A stretch of DNA of 64,000 bases from CAWBAT01 sp963810905 (GCA_963810905.1 CAWEPG010000003.1:124001-188000), one strand, 5' to 3'. Counted from the first letter of the stretch, positions 26,097-35,124 are shown. Made by a program: numbers and translations. Notes: generated from the letters alone by a model not told the origin.

Positions 26097-29024
26097 ATGG
26101 CGGTCCTTTTGCAGTTGCGTTTAGGTCTGGGGGAATACGTGGAAAAAGAGAACACACCCGCACCTTTCTGGGTACGTTGGTTTCGCGTTTGGACCAACGC
26201 TGAGACAATTCGTCAGCACGAGGATAAGATACTTCTTGTTTTAACACTCATTATTGGCGCTACAGTGGGATTGGTTGTCGTGGCTTTTATCCTGTTAACC
26301 GAGAACCTGGCTTCTCGGATGTACCCTGCAGGGGGCGCCGCTTGGCGACGTCTTCTTGTGCCAATTCTCGGCTCTCTGATCGCAGGGCTCATGCTTCAGC
26401 GATACTTCCCTCAAGCACGTGGCAGCGGAATTCCCCAAACCAAGGCCGCTCTTTTTATTCATGACGGTTATATCAGCTTACGTACGACTGTAGGTAAGTT
26501 CATCTGTTCTTCAATCTCCCTGGCTAGTGGAATCGCACTAGGGCGAGAAGGTCCTTCAGTACACGTAGGCGCAGGGATTGCTTCAGTCCTCGGTCGGAGA
26601 CTAGGATTAAATCCAAACAAAGTAAAAGCTCTGTTCCCTGTTGGGGCAGCTGCAGCGCTGGCGGCCGCCTTCAACACGCCGATTGCCGCCGTCCTTTTCG
26701 CTCTCGAAGAGGTCATGGGGGATATGAACGCCCGAGTGTTGGGTTCGATTGTTCTGGGTTCTGCGACCTCCTGGATGGTGATGCGTACGATTCTCGGCAA
26801 TGAGCCGCTTTTTCATGTTCCTGCCTACCAGCTTGTGCATCCAGGGGAGATCCTGAATTACGCCGTGCTTGGAATCTTGGGTGGGCTTGTTTCCGTGGTC
26901 TTCGTTAAGCTTCTCCTCTATCTCCGCAAATATTTCATGTCTTTTCCCAAATGGTGCAGTTGGTTTCTCCCGGCTGTCGGGGGAACCTTGGTTGGGATTT
27001 TGGGGTGGTTTGTCCCAGAGGTGTTGGGTGTGGGGTACGGGCATGTGAGCAGAGCACTCAACGGGCAGTTGACTCTAAGGATCATGTTATTGCTTGTAAT
27101 ACTCAAAGTCGTTGCCACGGCAACCTGTTATGCATCGGGAAATGCAGGCGGAATTTTTGGGCCAAGTCTATTCATAGGAGCCATGCTGGGTGGGGCAGTC
27201 GGCAGTGTGGCCCACAACTTTTTCCCAGATTACACGGGCAGTGTCGGAGTCTACGCCTTGGTAGGGATGGGAACGGCGTTTGCCGGGATCATCCGGGTGC
27301 CTTTGACTTCAGTCATCATGATTTTTGAGGTCACGCGTGATTATTCCATCATTGTTCCACTCATGATTTCAAATCTGCTCAGTTACTTTATATCCTACCG
27401 GTTTCAGCGTGAACCAATTTACGAGGCCCTGCAGCATCAGGAAGGAATTCATATTCCCTCATATGTCCGGCAGCGGGAAGGGCTTCTGATCGCAAGACAC
27501 GCCATGCATCCAGCCAGAACAATTCTCAATGCGAACGACAAAACGATATCTGTCCTACCGATGCTAAATCGGGAAGATCAGTCTGCTTGGCCCGTGATTG
27601 GCCAGCACGGGTTGTTGGGGATGATATCGCTGGAACAACTGGAGCAAGCCGTACAAGCAGGGCAGGGTGAAACGTCTTTGGGCGACCTTCTGGCTCTACT
27701 TGATTCAGACTCACCTCTCACCGCAGAAAATTTTCCTCATGTCCACGACGATCATCCACTAGATGTGGTCATGCGAAGAATGGCAGCTACAGGATTGAAA
27801 ATTCTTCCGGTCGTGGGCCGGTCTAATCTCCGGGAACTGAAGGGTACCGTATCATTAAAAGATATCATGGATTCCTACGGCCTCGGTAATCAATCTCCCC
27901 AATCGGTTGAGACTATCCAAGAGCCAAGTACTTCTCCTGTGCCACTGTTAGCGGGTATTTCGGCTGCGCTGATCGGTCTATTTTTGCTAACCGGCTTCTT
28001 TATCTATTATTACCACTCAGAAAGACGGGCCCAGGCAGAGAAGGCCTTTAAGGTTGGCAATGAACTTGTGCAGCAGGGTCGGAACGAGGATGCCGTCGAG
28101 CAATTCCGCAATGCACTGTCCGTCTCGCACAGCCGAGAGCATCGAACTGCGTTGGCGATGACACTTCTGAAGGTGAACCGGCCCAATGAAGCAGAAGACT
28201 ATTTCCGCGAATTACTGCAAGAAGACCCCAATAATGGGGTCGCAAATCTCGGTCTGGCAAGAATGGCAGCTCAGCAAAACAAAAACCAAGAAGCCATGGT
28301 CTATTATCATCGCGCGATCTATGGTCATTGGCAGAGCAATTCGCCAGAAAATCCAACGGAGGTCCGTTTTGAGCTCGTTGAATTCCTGCTCAAGAATGGC
28401 AACAAAAAGCAGGCTACGACGGAACTTCTGTCGCTGGCGGAACAAGCACATAACAACGAACCGCTCGAGAAGCGAATTGGCCGCCTGTTGCTTGATTTGA
28501 GCGCAGCAAAGGAATCGGCAGAGCTCTTTCGAGGCGTGTTGCGACAACATAAAGAAGACGCCGAAGCTTATGCTGGCTTGGGTGAGGCTGAGTTTGCGCA
28601 ACAGAACTATCTCTCTGCAGAAGAAGCCTTTCGTAATGCGTTAAGAGGAAACCCGGATGACCAGACACTTCAGAATCGTCTTGAGGTTTGTACCCAAATC
28701 ACAGCCCTGGACCCAACCGCTCGAGGATTGAGTTCAGCTGAACGCAATCGCAGAAGCCGGTCGTTATTGGAAAGGACTCTCCACGCATTGGACTCCTGTT
28801 TTTTGAAATCAGAAAATGTTCCTTCTGAGTCGTCGCGGGAATTGTTAGAATCAGCCCGGAAAGCTCTCGTCGCTAAGCCAAAACAGCAGGCTCTTAGTGA
28901 GAACACCGAGGCAAATCTTATCATGTTGGAGAATCTTTGGAAGCAATGCGAAGACCAATGTAGAACTTCATTTGAAGGCGATGAAGTGCTCTCTAGAGTG
29001 GTCGCGAAGTTATCCTTAAAGTAG
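26097..29024 (+). CDS. ClC chloride channel/antiporter fused to CBS domains and a TPR-repeat region
   Basis: 975 residues. The ClC core (about 40-450) has all three selectivity motifs: GSGIPQ (109-114), GREGPS (149-154, gating Glu at 151) and GGIFGPSLF (351-359). Acidic residues E204-E205 after FNTPIAAVLFAL sit where the proton glutamate of H+/Cl- exchangers lies, favouring an antiporter. Two CBS units follow (about 470-605). Another membrane helix (about 621-645) leads to several TPR repeats (about 650-880, e.g. AEKAFKVGNELVQQGRNEDA, GEAEFAQQNYLSAEEAFRNAL) and a coiled tail. A ClC with its own extra membrane helix and TPR domain is unusual; the TPR part may dock a partner, probably outside the cytoplasm if helix counting holds. 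Confidence 0.9.
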   Translation: MAVLLQLRLGLGEYVEKENTPAPFWVRWFRVWTNAETIRQHEDKILLVLTLIIGATVGLVVVAFILLTENLASRMYPAGGAAWRRLLVPILGSLIAGLMLQRYFPQARGSGIPQTKAALFIHDGYISLRTTVGKFICSSISLASGIALGREGPSVHVGAGIASVLGRRLGLNPNKVKALFPVGAAAALAAAFNTPIAAVLFALEEVMGDMNARVLGSIVLGSATSWMVMRTILGNEPLFHVPAYQLVHPGEILNYAVLGILGGLVSVVFVKLLLYLRKYFMSFPKWCSWFLPAVGGTLVGILGWFVPEVLGVGYGHVSRALNGQLTLRIMLLLVILKVVATATCYASGNAGGIFGPSLFIGAMLGGAVGSVAHNFFPDYTGSVGVYALVGMGTAFAGIIRVPLTSVIMIFEVTRDYSIIVPLMISNLLSYFISYRFQREPIYEALQHQEGIHIPSYVRQREGLLIARHAMHPARTILNANDKTISVLPMLNREDQSAWPVIGQHGLLGMISLEQLEQAVQAGQGETSLGDLLALLDSDSPLTAENFPHVHDDHPLDVVMRRMAATGLKILPVVGRSNLRELKGTVSLKDIMDSYGLGNQSPQSVETIQEPSTSPVPLLAGISAALIGLFLLTGFFIYYYHSERRAQAEKAFKVGNELVQQGRNEDAVEQFRNALSVSHSREHRTALAMTLLKVNRPNEAEDYFRELLQEDPNNGVANLGLARMAAQQNKNQEAMVYYHRAIYGHWQSNSPENPTEVRFELVEFLLKNGNKKQATTELLSLAEQAHNNEPLEKRIGRLLLDLSAAKESAELFRGVLRQHKEDAEAYAGLGEAEFAQQNYLSAEEAFRNALRGNPDDQTLQNRLEVCTQITALDPTARGLSSAERNRRSRSLLERTLHALDSCFLKSENVPSESSRELLESARKALVAKPKQQALSENTEANLIMLENLWKQCEDQCRTSFEGDEVLSRVVAKLSLK

Positions 29025-29220
29025 TTTTTAAGTTGCAAGATTCAAAGTGTCTTTCTTATTGATGCAACGCAAATTCATATTTTGGGGGTGCCTAAGACGA
29101 ACAAACCGGTTATCAGGTTTGGCAATTCCTGATCATACATCTTCCTCAACTCGAAACGCATTTCATCATCAATTTGCGCCTCACCTTATTTGGCAAGCTA
29201 TTAAAAGACGTCCTCCTGGG

Positions 29221-29487
29221 CTAGTGGCGATGGGGATGACTGATTGGGTCATCTGAATGCAGCCTTGATACTTGTATCCAGTTGCCGATTTTTCCTGGTC
29301 TTTCATGCCGTAGAGAGATGTCGGCAGGCACGTCCAAGGAGCCAGTCATTCCAAGGTAGTATCGTTGAAACCACAACTGAAACTCACGTGGGTCCAGTTC
29401 TGCTTGCTTTCTCGAAGTCACTAACCTGAGAAAATGAAGTGCGATTATGACAAGGAAAAAAGCCACCAATATAAGTAGTCCTAACAA
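29221..29487 (-). CDS. Small N-terminally anchored protein, paralogue of the one at 38801-39016
   Basis: 88 residues from a TTG start preceded by GGAG at seven bases. One N-terminal membrane helix (about 2-22) is followed by a polar region. The segment HFLRLVTSRKQAEL, then FQLWFQRYYLGM closely matches the small protein at 38801 (HFLRRWTSKKQHEL, FRVWFQKNYLGM). After this block the two diverge, and this copy has a His-rich end (HPHRH). The conservation of the HFLR-TSxKQxEL-WFQxxYLGM block between two loci supports a real gene family that I cannot name. Confidence 0.6.
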   Translation of the reverse strand: MLGLLILVAFFLVIIALHFLRLVTSRKQAELDPREFQLWFQRYYLGMTGSLDVPADISLRHERPGKIGNWIQVSRLHSDDPISHPHRH

Positions 29488-29637
29488 GACAAAACTCCTT
29501 AAAAGTCAGGGACGAGGCAAAAATAGAAATCGTCAACGTTTAGATCAGTCCTAATCAAGCTGCATGCCAAACTTCTTTCCCCCTTACAATCCAACATTAC
29601 TAGGCTCACTCGTGAACGACAATACAGCCCTGATGGG

Positions 29638-29775
29638 ATTTTAGGCAGAAAAACCAAGTAAGACGATATGTTCACGAGTATGAAGGTCGCAACTGACGGC
29701 TTGGAGGGCATAGACCTAAACTTCACCCACGTCGTAAACTTTGACGACCTCGCGGGTATTGAAGACGGGGGCGTT
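29638..29775 (-). pseudogene. Remnant of an ABC transporter ATPase N-terminus (copy 1)
   Basis: The minus strand reads REVVKVYDVGEV, stop, VYALQAVSCDL, then EHIVLLGFSA and stop. This is the first 45 residues of a LolD/MacB-type ATP-binding protein up to the edge of the Walker A motif (normally GPSGSGKST), with an in-frame stop and loss of the rest. A better copy of the same fragment lies at 34290-34440. Confidence 0.6.
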
Positions 29776-30505
29776 TTCCAAAGAACTGCTAATAATTTCC
29801 GACATGATCGCCGATGCAAGACTCGTTCGAGTTTGCCGGGCGTGCTTGGATTGATTCCGAAAACCGCCGCACCAATCAGACGGCAAGGCAAGTGGAGCTG
29901 GAGTAACGAGAGCGCATCACTAACGGTCGCCTCTTCCTGTGAAGACATTATAAAGCCAACCAAGAAGGAAACCGCCTATACCCCCATCAACGACTCCGTA
30001 ACCAGTGCCAACCAGGACATCTCCCAGAGTTCGGGTGGCATGAAACCCAGGATAGATGGAGCTGACCCCGGCCAGAAAATTAGCCCCGTAAGAAGGCGAG
30101 GCCAAGTTGATGAGTCCAACGAACAAAAGGCCCCCTCCCCACAGAACAGCCATGGCAAATGCCAAAGCTTTTGCAGATAATCGCATAGAACCTCCTCTCG
30201 AAGCGCCCGGTATCGGTCGAGGAAAATGCCTCCTACTTCCCTCTTCCACCAAGCGTGAGCTAGATTCTCCATTTTTATTGTAATCTCTCTCCCGTGAATG
30301 AAATATACAGCCCTAGAGTGATTTCCCTGACTATTTGACTGTATCTTGATCCTCATGAATGAATCCCCATTCGACTTCATGCCTGATTCACGGAGGGGTT
30401 ATCAATTTGTAGAGGTTGGTCAAAAACCATATTAAGACTCAGGTCTGATTGGATTAGATGCAAGAGGTAATTTACTTGGAGTCGGCGGAAACAGCTGGGC
30501 GGATT
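29654..30505. repeat. Long imperfect direct repeat, copy 1
   Basis: This segment is clearly homologous to 34328-35013 in the same orientation. It contains an ABC-ATPase remnant, the holin-like gene with its AGGAGG leader, and the start of a small plus-strand frame. Copy 1 carries about 170 extra bases around 29760-29935 that are absent from copy 2. Identity is high over the holin-like gene and lower at both ends. Confidence 0.8.
29920..30186 (-). CDS. Holin-like small membrane protein, copy 1
   Basis: 88 residues from the ATG at 30186, preceded by GAGGAGG. Two membrane segments are visible (about 8-30 and 55-80): KALAFAMAVLWGGGLLFVGLI, and VGTGYGVVDGGIGGFLLGWLYNVF. The 'LWGxGLxxxG...GxxVDGxIGGxxxxWLYN' pattern matches small bacterial proteins commonly labelled bacteriophage holin, although in chromosomes they are not near phage lysis genes. 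The nearly identical copy at 34435-34689 and the surrounding block show a duplication. Function is unknown. Confidence 0.68.
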   Translation of the reverse strand: MRLSAKALAFAMAVLWGGGLLFVGLINLASPSYGANFLAGVSSIYPGFHATRTLGDVLVGTGYGVVDGGIGGFLLGWLYNVFTGRGDR

Positions 30506-30540
30506 ACCTGGCTCCACGTTCGCGAAAACGACCTGGAACG
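30355..30540 (+). pseudogene. Broken copy of the small gene at 34860-35087
   Basis: The plus-strand frame MNESPFDFMPDS, GYQFVEVGQKPY, stop, DSGLIGLDARGNLLGVGGNSWAD corresponds residue by residue to the intact frame in the second repeat copy. Here an in-frame TAA interrupts it where copy 2 has a Tyr codon (Tyr-Asp). The remaining bases to 30864 show nothing recognisable. Confidence 0.5.
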
Positions 30541-30864
30541 TAAGCTGCAGGGGAAAGCGTGCTACCCCACTCTCCAGCGAAATCCCATCTTTGCCGGATT
30601 TCAATCATTTCTCAATACGCTTGATCTAAGTTCAAAGAGGTTGCAGCGCACGGAATTGTAAACAGTATGAAGACCATTCGTTGCATTGACATTCCAAGAC
30701 CGTATCGCAGAGGTTGTCAGAGGCGAGGGGACAATCCTGTGCAACCGAAGCCTGCTGGGGGGAATCTTAATAAGTAGCGTATTCGGGTTCTCGACAGCGT
30801 GACTTTCAGTGCCGCAGAACTGGATCGAATCTATGATGAAGAGGCTTTTCTGAGGAGGGAGAGC

Positions 30865-31572
30865 ATGTTTCAGATCAATCGTCCGATCATGGCGGCCGTG
30901 GCTTTTGACGAAGGATCCCATGAAACCCTTCCGCAAGCTCACAACCTTGCCTGTTCATACAACGTCGAGCTCCATGTCGGCCATGCTCTCCCCGAAATTT
31001 TTGAGGTGAGGCCTCTGTTCCCGCACCTTCGTCTCGACGACGCTCTGAAGCTCGCCGAACTTGAGGCTGGGGTTTACAGCGCTCTTCTGGAGCGCATTCA
31101 AAAGGTGGCAGGTCGTATAGCAACCCAAGTCGTCATTACAATCGAGCAGGGGACAGTTTATGCAGGAATACTCCGAGGGGCCGAAAGCATTGACGCGGGA
31201 GCCGTAGTCGTCGGGGGAAAGGTTGATCGCCAAGGGGTGCCAATGTTGGGCAGAGCTGCAGAGCTGGTGGTACGATACGTGCACTGCCCCGTCTTGGTGG
31301 CAAGGCCCTCTTCTCTGGGAAGGGTACTGACCGCTACCGACTTTTCTGATCCATCCCTCCCTGCGGTTGAGTCTGGCGCCGCTGAGGCAGGCCGGCACAA
31401 TGCCGACCTTGTTGTTTTTCATGCTGTTGATCTGTGTCCTCTGATGGTATCCGGAATGGAAGGCATTTACCCCGATTCTCCGCTCGAGCGCGATGGGACG
31501 CTATGTCCATTCTCGATGAAAAGAGGCGAGATCGGGAAGTTGCTGAACCGGGAGTTACTTTCAATCGCCTGA
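30865..31572 (+). CDS. Universal stress protein, tandem Usp with truncated second domain
   Basis: 235 residues from the ATG at 30865, chosen for AGGAGGG just upstream (the frame is open from 30799). The first Usp domain (about 5-148) ends with VVVGGKVDRQG and AELVVRYVHCPVLVAR, the ATP-binding GxxG-x9-G-S/xV-type segment. The second starts RVLTATDFSDPSLPAVESGAAEAG (about 155-178) but stops after 50-60 residues, where a normal tandem Usp would continue for about 90 more. The tail from IYPDSPLE on looks non-native. It sits 30 bases before the Rieske gene. It is a stress-associated protein by family; the truncation may impair it. Confidence 0.75.
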   Translation: MFQINRPIMAAVAFDEGSHETLPQAHNLACSYNVELHVGHALPEIFEVRPLFPHLRLDDALKLAELEAGVYSALLERIQKVAGRIATQVVITIEQGTVYAGILRGAESIDAGAVVVGGKVDRQGVPMLGRAAELVVRYVHCPVLVARPSSLGRVLTATDFSDPSLPAVESGAAEAGRHNADLVVFHAVDLCPLMVSGMEGIYPDSPLERDGTLCPFSMKRGEIGKLLNRELLSIA

Positions 31573-31602
31573 TTTTCATCTGCAAGGTGAAGAGGTGAAA
31601 AC

Positions 31603-32223
31603 ATGCTAAACTCAAAGTTAGGCTCTCCTACCTCTACGGCCCCCAATATACCGACTTTCTCAAGTGCTGGTGCGATCCGCGAGGCTCATAGAACAATTAC
31701 CTTTGGTTCTTTTCTCCGGAAGCTTTTTGGCGGGAAGCCGTTGGACGTCGTTCAGCGCAGGAGATGGATCACCACTACCTGTATTCTGGGATTCCTAGGT
31801 ACGAATCTCCTCATGTTCTTGCGTTTCTTCTTCCCGCGTGTTTTGTACGAGCCCAGTACCGTATTTACGATTGGTTACCCTTCGGACTTTGGCTTTGGAG
31901 TACACACCAAGTTCCAAAAGGATTACCGGGTTTGGGTGGTGCATGATCCAGGTAGGATCTTCGTGATTTATGCTCGGTGCACACATCTTGGATGTACGCC
32001 TGATTGGAAGCCTAGTGAAAACAAGTTCAAATGTCCTTGTCATGGAAGTGGGTACGACAACGATGGAATTAACTTCGAGGGTCCTGCCCCCCGCCCCATG
32101 GATCGGGCAAAAATTGAATTGAATCCCGAGGGTAAAATTGTGGTTGATACAAGCGTCCTTTATCAATGGCCTAAAGGCGAAAAATCCCACTTCGATGACC
32201 CGGGAGCTTACCTCTCAGCATAA
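31603..32223 (+). CDS. Rieske [2Fe-2S] protein, cytochrome-bc/b6f type
   Basis: 206 residues. After a polar N-terminus a single membrane helix (about 56-76) follows a QRRRW basic stretch. The Rieske cluster motifs are complete: CTHLGC (126-131) and CPCHGSGY (144-151). A GPAPRPMDRAKI block follows, as in bc-complex Rieske subunits. It should carry electrons from quinol to a cytochrome c at the membrane. No cytochrome b gene is adjacent, so it is an orphan here, flanked by a truncated Usp and by gene remnants. Either its partners are elsewhere or it was left behind in the rearranged region. Confidence 0.87.
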   Translation: MLNSKLGSPTSTAPNIPTFSSAGAIREAHRTITFGSFLRKLFGGKPLDVVQRRRWITTTCILGFLGTNLLMFLRFFFPRVLYEPSTVFTIGYPSDFGFGVHTKFQKDYRVWVVHDPGRIFVIYARCTHLGCTPDWKPSENKFKCPCHGSGYDNDGINFEGPAPRPMDRAKIELNPEGKIVVDTSVLYQWPKGEKSHFDDPGAYLSA

Positions 32224-32417
32224 TATTGTTGATGTCGCGAATTGCCACGAAGTATAACGTTCTGGCACTTGTGCTGGGTGACTAATCTAGTTTGTAAAGG
32301 CAGGTTGGGAAACGTTAACCCGGTGCCGCACAGTCCAGTTCACGGGTTAGTCCAATCACTTGGCGGGGGGGCCGCAAGGGATAAGATGGTGAATACAAGA
32401 CCGCGTTAAGTAGAATT

Positions 32418-32750
32418 TGAGCATTCAACAAATCGGACAGCTTCTTCTCTGACTTTCATAATTCCAATGCTTGTTACTAATACCCTGGCCCAAAAGGCAA
32501 CAATGATCTCTACTTTGCCGGGGAGTTTGAATAACTTTTCTTGAAACGAGGTTTACGGAAACCATAGCGCTAAATGGTGGAAGGGGGTGATCGTAAATTT
32601 ATAAAGCAAGGCAATGGCAAACAGCCAAGTTGCCAAAATCGCAATGGGACTAGGCAGTAGCGGAATGAATTTTGATTTCTATTTGATAGATGATGTTTGA
32701 ACGCGAGGTTCATTTCAGCGAAAGCGGTTTGGCCGCCTAGCCCCGGACAG
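32418..32750 (-). pseudogene. Degenerate 5' fragment of a putative Na+/H+ antiporter gene plus the tail of the small membrane protein gene
   Basis: This sequence aligns by eye with 38504-38820: both contain TTCAACAAATCGGACAGCTTC, then GCGAAATGGTGGAAG-like and ATGGGACT-like landmarks in the same order and spacing, ending with the AAK tail of the small protein gene. Many substitutions and indels leave no open frame. It shows a former second copy of the antiporter/small protein pair. No other gene is seen in 32224-32780. Confidence 0.7.
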
Positions 32751-32781
32751 ACAACATGGAAGTGGGCCGGCTGTCATTATG

Positions 32782-33000
32782 TCAGGGTCTGGAAGTGGTT
32801 AACGATGGGGGAGGAACGATTGGACTAGATTCCGCCAATGTGAATAGCCCAAGCAGAAAGGCCAGGCCTCGCCTGGACGACAAGTCACGATCATCAATCC
32901 AGAACCAATGCCCATGGTAACTCACTACCGCGTACACCTCTTCAGCCGGAGCCCTGTTGTCGGCGGAATGGAAATGAATCGTAAACTTGGGGATCTCATA
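32782..33000 (-). pseudogene. C-terminal remnant of a conserved hypothetical protein
   Basis: The minus strand encodes EEVYAVVSYHGHWFWIDDRDL, then SSRRGLAFLLGLFTLAES and a short end. The 'YRGYWFYIDDRDLxSKRxFxFLxxLFxLxES' block is a recurring C-terminal motif of bacterial proteins of unknown function. The rest of that gene is missing: upstream of about 33000 the sequence changes to the GC-rich monooxygenase segment on the other strand. I infer truncation at the junction. Confidence 0.5.
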
Positions 33001-33062
33001 TCTGGAATCCTTCGGGAGGGAACGTTTTGCCGCGCGGCCCGATGGGTCCGAGGGGGGCGTAC

Positions 33063-34247
33063 GTGAGGATTGCAATCAACGGGGCGGGCATCGCCGGTCC
33101 GACACTCGCATACTGGCTGCGGAAAGCCGGTCACGAGGTGCTGCTCGTCGAGGCGGCGCCCCAGCTTCGCAGCGGCGGTTATGTCATCGACTTCTGGGGG
33201 GTCGGCTACGACATCGCCGAAAAGATGGGCCTGATCCCCCGGATCCGAGAGCTGGGTTACCAGGTGAGGGAGGTGCGCTTCGTGGACCGCACGGCCGCAA
33301 GAGCGGCGGCTTCTCGGTCGGACGTCTTCGACCGCCTGACCAACGGCCGCTTCACGAGCCTGCGGCGCTCCGACCTTGCGGCGACGATCTACGGTGCGAC
33401 TGGATGGAAAGGTCGAGACGATCTTCGGCGACTCCGTCGCGAGGATCGAGGAGGAGGGTAACTGCGTGCGGGTCAGCTTCGATCATGCCGCCCCGCGCGA
33501 GGCCGATCTGGTCATCGGCGCCGACGGCCTGCATTCGCGCGTCCGCCAGCTGGCGTTCGGGCCCGAAGCGGGGGTCGAGGTGTCACTCGGTTATCACGTC
33601 GCCGCGTTCGAGGTCGAGGGCTACCGGCCGCGCGATGAACTCGTCTATCTCAGCCACGGGGTTCCGGGACGACAGATTTCACGATTCTCCATGCGCGACG
33701 ACAAGACGCTCTTTCTCTTCGTTTTTCGTGACGAGTACCTGACCGCCGAAAGCCCCTCGACCGAGCAAGAACGCAAATCGGTACTGACAAACGTCTTTGC
33801 CGATGTCGGCTGGGAGTGCCCGCGGATCCTTGCGGCAATGGCGGATGCCAGCGGCATCTATTTCGACCGGGTCAGCCAGATCCGAATGGATCGCTGGACA
33901 AAAGGCCGCACGGCGCTGGTCGGCGATGCCGCGGCCTGTGTCTCCCTCCTGGCCGGCGAAGGGCGGGGCTGGCGATGGCCGAGGCTTATGTGCTGGCGGG
34001 CGAACTTCGCGATTGCGGGGGCGATCACGGCGCGGCCTTCGCTCGCTATCAGGAGCGCATGATGCCGTTTCTGAAGCGCAAGCAGGAGTCGGCAGCGAAA
34101 TTCGCTTCCTCATTCGCCCCGAAGACCGCCTTCGGCATCACGTTCCGCAACCTTGTCACCCGGCTGTTGCGGCTCCCGTTCGTTGCGGATTTCTTCATCG
34201 GCCGCGAACTGCGCGACGACATCAAGCTCCCCGACTACAGGTTGTAG
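33063..34247 (+). pseudogene. GC-rich class A FAD-dependent monooxygenase, disrupted by two frameshifts
   Basis: From a GTG at 33063 the product starts RIAINGAGIAGPTLAYWL (GxGxxG dinucleotide motif). After an extra base near 33399 the frame changes into LDGKVETIFGDSVARIEEEG and DLVIGADGLHSRVR (DG motif). After a missing G near 33963 it changes again, from GDAAACVSLLAGEG into AGLAMAEAYVLAGEL (GD motif). Repaired, it is about 394 residues of the PHBH-fold flavoprotein hydroxylase family (UbiH/TetX relatives). Its GC content is far above the flanks and it is inserted between truncated pieces of other genes, so recent acquisition is likely. The substrate is unknown. Confidence 0.8.
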
Positions 34248-34289
34248 CGAATGTATCTCGTGGTCTCGCGGTATCTCTGACCGGTACGT

Positions 34290-34440
34290 CTCCGTGAAGT
34301 AATGTATTCTTGCCATTTCCCGGGAGCCCAAGTAAGACAATAAGTTCACGATCATAAAGGTCAACATCGATCCCTTGGAGAGTATAAACCTTGATTTCAC
34401 CTAGTTCGAAAATTTCGACGACTTTCCGGGCTCCTCAAAC
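34290..34440 (-). pseudogene. Remnant of an ABC transporter ATPase N-terminus (copy 2)
   Basis: The minus strand reads ARKVVEIFELGEIKVYTLQG, IDVDLYDRELIVLLG, then LPGNGKNTLLHG without a stop. This is the N-terminus of a LolD/MacB-type ATPase, including a degenerate Walker A (GLPGNGKNT for GPSGSGKST). Similarity ends at about 34293, next to the monooxygenase end. The rest of the ATPase is absent, so the breakpoint of the insertion probably lies here. Confidence 0.65.
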
Positions 34441-35013
34441 AGCGAAGACATTGTAAAGCCAACCGAAAAGGAAACCGCCTATTCCACCATCGACGACTCC
34501 GTAACCGGTGCCAACCAGGACATCTGCCAAAGTACGGGTGGCATGAAACCCAGGATAGATGGAGCTCACCCCGGCTAGAAAATTAATCCCGTAAGACGGC
34601 GAGGCCAAGTTGATGAGTCCAACGAACAATAGGCCTCCTCCCCAAAGAACACCCATAGCAAATGCCAAAGCTTTTGCAGATAAACGCATAGAACCTCCTC
34701 TCGAAGCGCCCGGTATCGGTCGGGGAAAATGCCTTCTACCATCCCCTTCCACCAGGCGTGATCTAAGACCGCCCTCTTTCTATTCTAATCTGTCTCCCGT
34801 GAATGAACCATACAGCCCTGGAGTGATTTCACTGATTATTTGATTGTAACTTGATTCTCATGAGTGAATCACCATTTGACTTCACACATGATTCATGGGT
34901 GAAGGATTGTCAATTTGTAGGAGCTGGTCAACAACAATATTACGACTCAGGTCTGATTGGATTGAATGCAGGAGGTAGTTTACTTGGAGTCGGCGGAAAT
35001 AGCTGGGCGAATT
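34328..35013. repeat. Long imperfect direct repeat, copy 2
   Basis: Direct repeat partner of 29654-30505. It lacks the about 170-base insertion of copy 1 and retains better reading frames. The two copies bracket 3.8 kb holding the Usp gene, the Rieske gene, the antiporter remnant and the GC-rich monooxygenase. Confidence 0.8.
34435..34689 (-). CDS. Holin-like small membrane protein, copy 2
   Basis: 84 residues from the ATG at 34689, with AGGAGG eight bases upstream. It differs from copy 1 at only a few positions (for example GINFLAG for GANFLAG) and at the last residues (VFAV for VFTGRGDR). Two membrane helices flank a loop with SSIYPGFHATR. It belongs to the chromosomal 'holin-like' family of unknown role. 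Conservation of protein and leader while neighbours decay suggests it may still be expressed. Confidence 0.7.
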   Translation of the reverse strand: MRLSAKALAFAMGVLWGGGLLFVGLINLASPSYGINFLAGVSSIYPGFHATRTLADVLVGTGYGVVDGGIGGFLFGWLYNVFAV

Positions 35014-35087
35014 TTAAAGACCGTCTGGACGATCAATGCCCAGCGAGTTGTTTCTACACCCAGCGTCCGATTGTTAGAGAAAAATGA
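34860..35087 (+). CDS. Small hypothetical protein
   Basis: 75 residues starting MSESPFDF, with a Gly-rich stretch (GLIGLNAGGSLLGVGGNSW) in the middle and two cysteines near the end. It is intact here and broken by a stop in the first repeat copy. I recognise no family. It is divergent from the holin-like gene, with 170 bases between the starts. It could be a real small gene or the start of a longer gene truncated at the repeat edge (about 35013), after which the frame runs into unrelated sequence. Confidence 0.35.
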   Translation: MSESPFDFTHDSWVKDCQFVGAGQQQYYDSGLIGLNAGGSLLGVGGNSWANFKDRLDDQCPASCFYTQRPIVREK

Positions 35088-35124
35088 GATTCGATGAAAA
35101 TTTGCAGATCGCTGGACGACGGTT

